DNA from: CAYFHQ01 sp964342805
Lineage (GTDB): Bacteria; Bacillota; Clostridia; Peptostreptococcales; Acidaminobacteraceae
Length of the DNA stretch: 10,553 bases
Reading direction: 5' to 3'
Assembly: GCA_964342805.1 (NCBI GenBank)
Contig: CAYFHQ010000117.1
Span: 1-10,553 of the forward strand
Shown here: positions 6,233-10,553 of the stretch, one piece after another
Numbering within the stretch: the first letter of the stretch is position 1
How the letters are laid out: every line of letters begins with the position of its first letter
The notes under the pieces: model-generated
Seen by the model: the letters and a program-made list of their open reading frames with translations, nothing else
The model's database searches: none
What the model was told of the DNA's origin: nothing
Made by a program: the position numbers and the translations under genes

Positions 6233-7242
6233 ATGTCAGAGGATAAACCCAAACGAAAGCGGTATCAAACGGCAGCCTACGTGTTTGGCGGCTGTCTCCT
6301 AGTATCCGTTTTGGTCAACGTTACACTATCGGACAAACTCAATGAATTGAAGAACACCCAAGTCCGTATGGTGGACATCCATCAAGAACAGCTACGGTCA
6401 AGAGAGGACCAGGTTGAGGTACTGCGAACGAGACTAAGTGATTCCAATTATAGATATAAAATTGACATTGCAGAATTGGAAACCTTGCTGAATGAAGCCA
6501 ACGAGGAAATTTTTAACCTGCAACATCCAAGTCAAAATGGTGGAGATTTGGATACAGACATCACCAGCAGTCTAAATCCAGAGCAGTATGACACCCTTCG
6601 CATACTCACACGACAAGCCATAGTAGATCAATTGGCCCTTGATTTAAACAACGAATAGTACATCCGATTCGACGCCGATGGGGGAACCAGGCTCAGGGCC
6701 CAGCAATTCCATGACGCCATGGTGGCCCTGCTAAAAGAAGAGGAAACCCATGTCGAAATTCGACCCTATGGTCTGGCAGTCACCATTGATGACCATCCCA
6801 TGTTTAAGTTTTATAAGGTGCAAAGGGACGACTACATGAAGTACTCCTTCTATTCACCCTATGGGGAGATCAACCGCATTTACTCAAAACGGTTTATTGA
6901 AGCCTTTAAGGCTGGGGAGAGTATTAGTGTCCTTGAAAACTATGGGGGCGTCTTAAAGGACTATCATAGTAACCGGGAAGCCTACCAGAAGATATTTGAC
7001 GAAACCATTGCAACAGAATACGTGGAAAGGTCGATTTTGCCACCCTAAGCTTGGAGTTTTCCCATGTAGCCCCTGAGGAGACGGCCCTTGTTTACACCCT
7101 AAAGGGAGACAAGAACGGCCACCCTTACGAGCAGGCGATCACCATTAAAAAGACAGACATTGGCTATGCCATCGAAGGGATTCTGGGTCTAGAAGCCTTC
7201 CGTGAACAAACAGCCAAGGAGATCGAAGGTAGAGACATTTAG
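6233..7242 (+). pseudogene. Broken gene for a single-pass membrane coiled-coil protein (amber codon plus frameshift)
   Basis: An ancestral frame of about 337 codons is split into three parts. From ATG 6233 (AAAAGGGG at 6218-6225) the first 141 codons encode a basic start (KPKRKR), a membrane segment (residues 12-32) and a coiled coil (about 34-95). A TAG at 6656-6658 stops it, yet the same frame stays open straight after the stop (YIRFDADGGTRLRAQQ...) to a TAA at 7046. The protein then continues in the -1 frame (GKVDFATLSLEF..., open from 7000) to the TAG at 7240. Losing one base near 7022-7030 explains the shift, and the total of 1010 nt is one base short of 337 codons. No ribosome binding site precedes the ATG at 6719 or the TTG at 7051, so the parts are unlikely to be separate genes. 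The family was not recognised. A shortened 141-residue protein may still be made. Sequencing error is an alternative for either lesion. Confidence 0.72.
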
Positions 7243-7357
7243 TTACAAAAGCGTCACTAAATCATTACAATTCAGTACAGGCCCCGTCGAACAAGATTTC
7301 ATGTGGTATTTTATTACATGGAAGTGACCAATCCAATACCATTCGAGGGGGAAGACC

Positions 7358-8188
7358 ATGAAGTGGCTACAAACCACCACAGGAAAAGTTGCAGTCATAG
7401 CAACTATCGCAGCCATTGTTTCTGTAGTGAACTTTACCAATATCCTTATCCACAAGGACCAAAAAATCAACCAGTTAGAGGCAGAAAAGAAAGAACTAGA
7501 ACACCGATTACATGAGATTAAGTCCGCCAAGGTACATGGGGACCATGATTTTGAAAAGGAAGTCCAGGCCCTCCAGCTTGAAAACATGAAGTTGGCGGCT
7601 GACCATAAACGAAGTGTCATGGAGTTAGCTGAGGCCCAGGGGGCCATCCAGCTCAAGGAAGACTTTGAGACCTATGGTCCACTCCTGATGGAAATGAAAA
7701 GACTCAACCAGGAAACACCTTGGGACAAATGGGACCGGACCGCAATGAAACACTTGATCTTGGCCTACCTGTCCAACACTGGAACTCGGGGCAAGGACTA
7801 TGAATACCTGGGAGAGGACGTTACCGAGATCATGGACCGCGTTCATTTTCAAGAACCCCTGTCTACAGTCTTTCTCTTGTCCTACTTTGGTGTTTCAGAC
7901 GGTTACGTGGCCGAGAGTGCCAGTGACTTAATTTATAAGCGCTTTATGACGCGACCTTCAGAGACGGCCATGGCCTTGTTCTTGACCCATAAAGACCAGC
8001 ATGGGTCCAATATGGAACTGATGAACCATATATACATTAGGGGAGACGGACAAGAGGAAATAAATCAGATCCTAGACCGTTTTGATCAACAGCCAGACCT
8101 GCTAACAAAAGAGTACCTACAATACATAGAACAAGAAAAAATGAAGGTTGCGGACTATCTCCATGAGATGATCGCACCAGAGAATTGA
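7358..8188 (+). CDS. Single-pass membrane protein with coiled coil and helical C-terminal domain, unknown function
   Basis: A 276-residue protein I do not recognise. Residues 10-30 form a membrane anchor (VAVIATIAAIVSVVNFTNIL) after a short basic start. Residues 34-97 are a heptad-rich coiled coil (INQLEAEKKELEHRLHEIK and onward). Residues 100-276 are an acidic, all-helical domain with no motif I can name. The topology suggests a short cytoplasmic N-terminus and the rest outside, or the reverse; the sequence does not decide. The design (short basic head, one anchor, coiled coil, C-terminal domain) copies that of the broken gene just upstream, although I see no clear residue-level identity. 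GAGGGGGAAG (7345-7354) precedes the ATG at 7358. The 115-bp gap from the upstream gene contains no terminator, so the two may be cotranscribed. Confidence 0.78.
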   Translation: MKWLQTTTGKVAVIATIAAIVSVVNFTNILIHKDQKINQLEAEKKELEHRLHEIKSAKVHGDHDFEKEVQALQLENMKLAADHKRSVMELAEAQGAIQLKEDFETYGPLLMEMKRLNQETPWDKWDRTAMKHLILAYLSNTGTRGKDYEYLGEDVTEIMDRVHFQEPLSTVFLLSYFGVSDGYVAESASDLIYKRFMTRPSETAMALFLTHKDQHGSNMELMNHIYIRGDGQEEINQILDRFDQQPDLLTKEYLQYIEQEKMKVADYLHEMIAPEN

Positions 8189-8195
8189 CCAAGTA

Positions 8196-8241
8196 AACAT
8201 AGGTGACCATGAAGCCAACTTTCATGCACCTATGTTTTTTT
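8196..8241 (+). terminator. Intrinsic terminator abutting the nitroreductase promoter
   Basis: AACATAGGTG (8196-8205) pairs with CACCTATGTT (8227-8236), and an inner CATGAA/TTCATG stem extends it. A run of seven Ts follows and ends two bases before the next -35 hexamer. Confidence 0.92.
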
Positions 8242-8242
8242 A

Positions 8243-8271
8243 TTGACAATAGAACTATATAGTACTAAAAT
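8243..8271 (+). promoter_or_regulatory. Strong sigma-A promoter of the nitroreductase gene
   Basis: TTGACA (8243-8248, perfect) and TAAAAT (8266-8271, 5/6) are separated by 17 bp. This is the best promoter in the window. The predicted start is near 8278, leaving a leader of about 52 nt. Confidence 0.88.
8250..8267. promoter_or_regulatory. Operator-like palindrome 1 in the nitroreductase promoter spacer
   Basis: A perfect 10-bp palindrome, ACTATATAGT (8254-8263), sits between -35 and -10. It extends to an 18-bp imperfect palindrome of TAG/CTA arms. It contains ACTAnnTAGTA (8254-8264), shared with a second copy downstream. A protein bound here would block RNA polymerase. Confidence 0.6.
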
Positions 8272-8280
8272 GGGAGAAAA

Positions 8281-8296
8281 GATACTACTTAGTATC
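8281..8296. promoter_or_regulatory. Operator-like palindrome 2 just after the nitroreductase start point
   Basis: Perfect 6-bp arms, GATACT-ACTT-AGTATC. It contains ACTACTTAGTA (8284-8294), the second ACTAnnTAGTA copy, exactly 30 bp after the first and on the same face of the helix to within about 1.5 bp. The TACT...AGTA half-sites recall those of HxlR/MarR-type repressors; this likeness is inference. Confidence 0.55.
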
Positions 8297-8329
8297 AAAA
8301 AAATAATCAACAATCCTTTGGAGGTTACT

Positions 8330-8947
8330 ATGTCAGTTCAATCAGTTGTAAAAGAAAGACGCTCAGCCAACAATTTTATTCAAGGTGTATCCTTGTCAGA
8401 AAAAGACGTTCAAGACATATTCGAACTCATGCCCTTGGTACCATCCTGCTTTAATCTTCAACACGCCAAGTACCATGTGGTCCTAAATGAAGAAAAGAAA
8501 AACCAGGTCTACCAGGCTGCCGGTCGCCAGTACAAAATACAAACGGCCTCTGGTGTCATCATTGTCACAGGCAATAAAAAAGCCTATGAAGATGTGGAGC
8601 GAATCTACCAAGGAACCCTTATGTTAGGCATTCTCCAGCAGTTCGAGTTCAACAAACTTGTCGAAGACGTAAAGGGGCTCTACCAGGGCCGAGGGGACGG
8701 ATTCATGAGAGACGAAGCCATTAGAAATGCCTCCCTATCAGCCATGCAGTTCATGCTTCTGGCTAAGGAAAAGGGCTGGGATACCTGCCCCATGATCTAC
8801 TTTGATCCGGTTCAAATAACGGACATCCTTGACCTACCTGAAGACGAAGTTCCTGTACTTATGATCACCATTGGCAAAATGGACCCTGAAAGTGACCGTG
8901 TCCGTGGTTTTAGAAAGCCTGTTCAGGAAATCTTGGAAATCCACTAG
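8330..8947 (+). CDS. Nitroreductase-family flavoprotein (YodC-like)
   Basis: FMN-dependent oxidoreductase expected to reduce quinones or nitro compounds with NAD(P)H. The 205-residue protein has the family order: ERRSANNF (9-16, FMN phosphate contact), VPSCFNLQHAKYHVV (37-51), ASLSAMQFMLLAKEKGWDTC (134-153) and VPVLMITIGK (174-183). These resemble Bacillus subtilis YodC, which is controlled by an HxlR-type thiol/quinone sensor. The start is ATG 8330 with TTTGGAGG (8317-8324); an in-frame TTG at 8243 is rejected because it lies in the -35 hexamer, upstream of the transcript. The promoter carries two operator-like repeats, suggesting repression relieved by an electrophile, and no regulator gene is nearby. 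The gene is monocistronic, with a terminator on each side. The substrate is unproven. Confidence 0.9.
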   Translation: MSVQSVVKERRSANNFIQGVSLSEKDVQDIFELMPLVPSCFNLQHAKYHVVLNEEKKNQVYQAAGRQYKIQTASGVIIVTGNKKAYEDVERIYQGTLMLGILQQFEFNKLVEDVKGLYQGRGDGFMRDEAIRNASLSAMQFMLLAKEKGWDTCPMIYFDPVQITDILDLPEDEVPVLMITIGKMDPESDRVRGFRKPVQEILEIH

Positions 8948-9004
8948 CTAAACCAAGGCCTTTACTCCGTGATCCCATTTAGGCCAGGCTCAAGGCCCAG
9001 GAAT

Positions 9005-9043
9005 AAAAAGAAGTGTACGCATGAGGTGTACACTTCTTTTTTA
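9005..9043 (+). terminator. Intrinsic terminator after the nitroreductase gene
   Basis: Perfect 14-bp stem (9005-9018 with 9028-9041) with a 9-nt loop. The stem ends in a T-run and has a matching A-run on its other arm. Confidence 0.92.
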
Positions 9044-9045
9044 CA

Positions 9046-9061
9046 GAATGGTCGACCATTC
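9046..9061. promoter_or_regulatory. Perfect 16-bp palindrome upstream of the M42 peptidase promoter
   Basis: GAATGGTCGACCATTC is identical to its own reverse complement over 16 bp. It begins 3 bp after the preceding terminator and ends 22 bp before the candidate -35. The size and symmetry are typical of TetR-type operators; no such regulator gene is in the window. Confidence 0.5.
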
Positions 9062-9083
9062 ACCCCGTCCATTAAAAGCAGAG

Positions 9084-9112
9084 TAGGCAACATTGCCGGA
9101 AACTGTTACAAT
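9084..9112 (+). promoter_or_regulatory. Candidate promoter of the M42 peptidase gene
   Basis: TAGGCA (9084-9089, 4/6) and TACAAT (9107-9112, 5/6) are spaced by 17 bp, with a TGT extension before the -10. The predicted start near 9119 excludes the upstream in-frame ATG at 9111 as a start codon. Confidence 0.6.
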
Positions 9113-9140
9113 GAGCCTATTGGTGAGTAAGGAGAGAAAA

Positions 9141-10184
9141 GTGAACAAGACATTTTTAGAAAGCTTAATTCAAACACCATCACCATCCGGTGATGAGATT
9201 GCCATTCAAAAGCTGTGGATTGAGGAAATGAAGCCCCATGCCCATGTCATTGAGACGGACATGGCAGGTAATGCTATTGCTATCCTAAACCCAGAAGCTG
9301 ACTTTAAGGTCCTTTTGGCAGGCCACTGTGACGAGATTGCCTTTATGATTACCCATATTGATGACAAGGGTTTTATCTCGGTTACAAAAGCTGGTGGAAT
9401 CAATCCCAAATTGGCCCTGGGTAGCCGGGTGCGAATTTTAGGTAAGGAAGTGGTTAAGGGTGTAGTTGCAGTAAATGCAGAGCACAAGGGCGGTGCCAAG
9501 GGTGAAGTGAACGTTGAAGACCTGGCCATTGACATTGGTGCTGACTCCAAAGAAGAAGTGGAAGCCCTGATCTCCGTGGGTGACTACGTGATCTATGACA
9601 TGGATTTCGAATATCTGATGAATGACCGGATTTCTGCCCGGGCCCTGGACAACCGTACAGGTGCTTATGTTGTTGCAGAAGTCATAAAGGCACTGAAAGA
9701 CGAAAAAATCAATGTGGGTGTCTATGCTGTTAGCACGGTCAATGAGGAAACCAACATGGGTGGGGCCTACTTTGCGGCTGCCAATATTGAACCCAACATG
9801 GCCATTGCATGCGACGTGACCTTTGCAACGGACGCACCAGGTTCCAATCCTAAAAAAGAGGGAACCGTAAAGCTAGGCGGCGGACCTGTTCTAGCCAAGG
9901 GGTCCACAGTCAACTGGAAGATCAATGAGCTCTTAAAGGCTGCTGCCGGGAAGTTGGAAATGGACCTCCAGTGGGAAGTGACGCCTCGAAGCACCGGTAC
10001 AGACGCAGACAAGATGCGGGTTACAGGCAAGGGCGTGCCAGTTGGACTAGTGTCCCTACCCCTACGCTACATGCATTCTCCAAGCGAAATTGTGAGCTTG
10101 AAGGACATGGATGCTGAAGTAGACCTACTTGTTCAAATGATCAAGGATCTTTCTGGTAAGGAAAATCTAAAGCCTCTTGAGTAA
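9141..10184 (+). CDS. M42-family metallo-aminopeptidase (glutamyl aminopeptidase/PepA-like)
   Basis: Cytosolic two-metal aminopeptidase that trims peptides; members form dodecameric tetrahedral particles. From GTG 9141 the protein has 347 residues, the usual family length. Metal ligands and catalytic residues are visible: His62 and Asp64 in AGHCDEIAF, Asp170 in ARALDNRTG, catalytic Glu202 with Glu203 in VNEETNMGGA, Asp225 in ACDVTFATD, and His312 in YMHSPSEIV. The start was chosen because AAGGAG (9129-9134) lies 6 nt before this GTG. The in-frame TTG at 9093 and ATG at 9111 lie upstream of the predicted transcription start and have no binding site. The first-ligand motif is GHCDE rather than the common GHMDE, a mild variation. 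Cleavage preference (Glu, Leu or Lys) cannot be told from the sequence. The gene stands alone, with its own promoter and terminator. Confidence 0.94.
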   Translation: MNKTFLESLIQTPSPSGDEIAIQKLWIEEMKPHAHVIETDMAGNAIAILNPEADFKVLLAGHCDEIAFMITHIDDKGFISVTKAGGINPKLALGSRVRILGKEVVKGVVAVNAEHKGGAKGEVNVEDLAIDIGADSKEEVEALISVGDYVIYDMDFEYLMNDRISARALDNRTGAYVVAEVIKALKDEKINVGVYAVSTVNEETNMGGAYFAAANIEPNMAIACDVTFATDAPGSNPKKEGTVKLGGGPVLAKGSTVNWKINELLKAAAGKLEMDLQWEVTPRSTGTDADKMRVTGKGVPVGLVSLPLRYMHSPSEIVSLKDMDAEVDLLVQMIKDLSGKENLKPLE

Positions 10185-10234
10185 TAGGTCTTTGACCAAT
10201 ACAAACAGGTGACGCATAACCAAAGACGAATGTC

Positions 10235-10273
10235 ATCCCCATGGAGTCAGAAATGGCCCTGTGGGGATTTTTT
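10235..10273 (+). terminator. Intrinsic terminator after the M42 peptidase gene
   Basis: ATCCCCA (10235-10241) pairs with TGGGGAT (10262-10268) and is followed by TTTTTT. The stem is shorter and the loop longer than in the other terminators here. Confidence 0.8.
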
Positions 10274-10357
10274 ATGACCCAAAATGGGTAAGGATAGGGT
10301 GGACCTCAAACATTATGAAAGTATTATCAATGGCTTAAAATCCCCGTATACCCTTGC

Positions 10358-10375
10358 CGTGCAGTGGGGTGCACG
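10358..10375. promoter_or_regulatory. Inverted repeat upstream of the AIM24-family gene
   Basis: CGTGCA-GTGGGG-TGCACG has perfect 6-bp arms. It lies between TTGCCG (10354-10359) and TATACT (10379-10384), which could be a promoter but with a poor 19-bp spacing. This suggests a regulated promoter whose spacing needs distortion, or a chance dyad. Confidence 0.35.
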
Positions 10376-10423
10376 TATTATACTGGTTGTGAGGTAAATT
10401 ATCTACATACATTGGAGGAAATT

Positions 10424-10553
10424 ATGAGATCACATGACGTGAGTTACAAGTGCTACGGCGACGACCTACAGTTTGTTGAGATCGAGCTAGATCCCCGGGA
10501 AACTGTAGTTGCAGAAGCGGGTGCAATGATTTATATGGGTGACGGAATTGACA
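10424..10553 (+). CDS. AIM24/TIGR00266-family protein (3' partial)
   Basis: The first 43 codons of a gene that runs off the window. The visible residues DDLQFVEIELDPRETVVAEA followed by GAMIYMGDGI match the N-terminus of the TIGR00266 family (AIM24 superfamily), which is widespread in bacteria and forms a beta-rich, trimeric, pseudo-symmetric fold. Its biochemical role in bacteria is not settled; the name comes from a yeast mitochondrial inner-membrane protein. TTGGAGG (10412-10418) precedes the ATG by 5 nt, so the start is secure. It follows the M42 terminator by about 150 bp and has an inverted repeat in its upstream region. Confidence 0.87.
   Translation, partial: MRSHDVSYKCYGDDLQFVEIELDPRETVVAEAGAMIYMGDGID

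Noticed and set aside
6656..6658. Amber codon read as pyrrolysine or as programmed readthrough
   Set aside because: Several other genes here (glycosylase, TPR, MscS, phosphotransferase, nitroreductase) end in TAG as an ordinary stop, and a second lesion lies downstream, so decay is simpler.
7019..7048. Programmed -1 frameshift joining the last part of the broken gene
   Set aside because: No X-XXY-YYZ slippery heptamer is found in the overlap (7000-7048), and the gene already has an amber codon upstream.
6719..7048. Independent gene starting at the ATG at 6719
   Set aside because: No ribosome binding site before it, and the same frame is open back through 6659 to the amber codon, so it is the continuation of the upstream gene.
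8243..8329. Longer nitroreductase starting at TTG 8243
   Set aside because: That codon is part of the -35 hexamer and lies upstream of the transcript; ATG 8330 has a strong GGAGG site and fits the family N-terminus.
9093..9140. Longer M42 peptidase starting at TTG 9093 or ATG 9111
   Set aside because: Both fall at or before the predicted transcription start and lack a binding site; the GTG at 9141 has AAGGAG at good spacing.

Overview
The window reads as a chromosomal stretch of a Bacillota (Firmicutes) bacterium, probably a clostridial-type lineage. The reasons are strong AGGAGG-type ribosome binding sites before almost every gene, short intergenic gaps closed by hairpin-plus-T-run terminators, moderate GC, and the gene families present (a YodC-like nitroreductase, an M42 aminopeptidase, an AIM24/TIGR00266 protein). 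The genus cannot be told from the sequence alone. No insertion sequence, prophage gene, CRISPR array, rRNA or tRNA was seen.

Layout. Positions 1-1598 hold an alkylation-repair operon: the 3' part of an Ada-type AraC regulator fused to an AlkA glycosylase, overlapping an O6-methylguanine methyltransferase by 11 nt. A bidirectional terminator separates it from a minus-strand Nudix hydrolase (1707-2276), which diverges from a small three-helix membrane protein (2388-2981). A membrane-anchored TPR protein (3093-3674) converges, through another bidirectional terminator, on a minus-strand MscS channel (3802-4656). From 4657 to 5019 there is no large gene. This stretch holds candidate back-to-back promoters around a dyad, a 22-codon small ORF with a good ribosome binding site, and a structured leader that can either hide or free the ribosome binding site of the next gene. 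That gene is an APH/choline-kinase-fold phosphotransferase (5020-6006).

Positions 6233-8188 carry two consecutive genes for single-pass membrane proteins with coiled coils. The first is broken by an in-frame amber codon and a frameshift; the second is intact. A YodC-like nitroreductase (8330-8947) has a near-consensus promoter carrying two copies of an ACTAnnTAGTA operator-like element 30 bp apart. An M42 metallopeptidase (9141-10184) has a perfect 16-bp palindrome upstream of its promoter. The window ends in the first 43 codons of an AIM24/TIGR00266 protein.

How the genes work together. The only clear functional unit is the ada/alkA-ogt repair operon. The rest are mostly monocistronic units, each with its own terminator. 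The least explained parts are the 4739-5022 leader region and the tandem membrane/coiled-coil pair. No complete defence or mobile system is visible, and the most plausible undescribed element is the leader RNA before the phosphotransferase gene.
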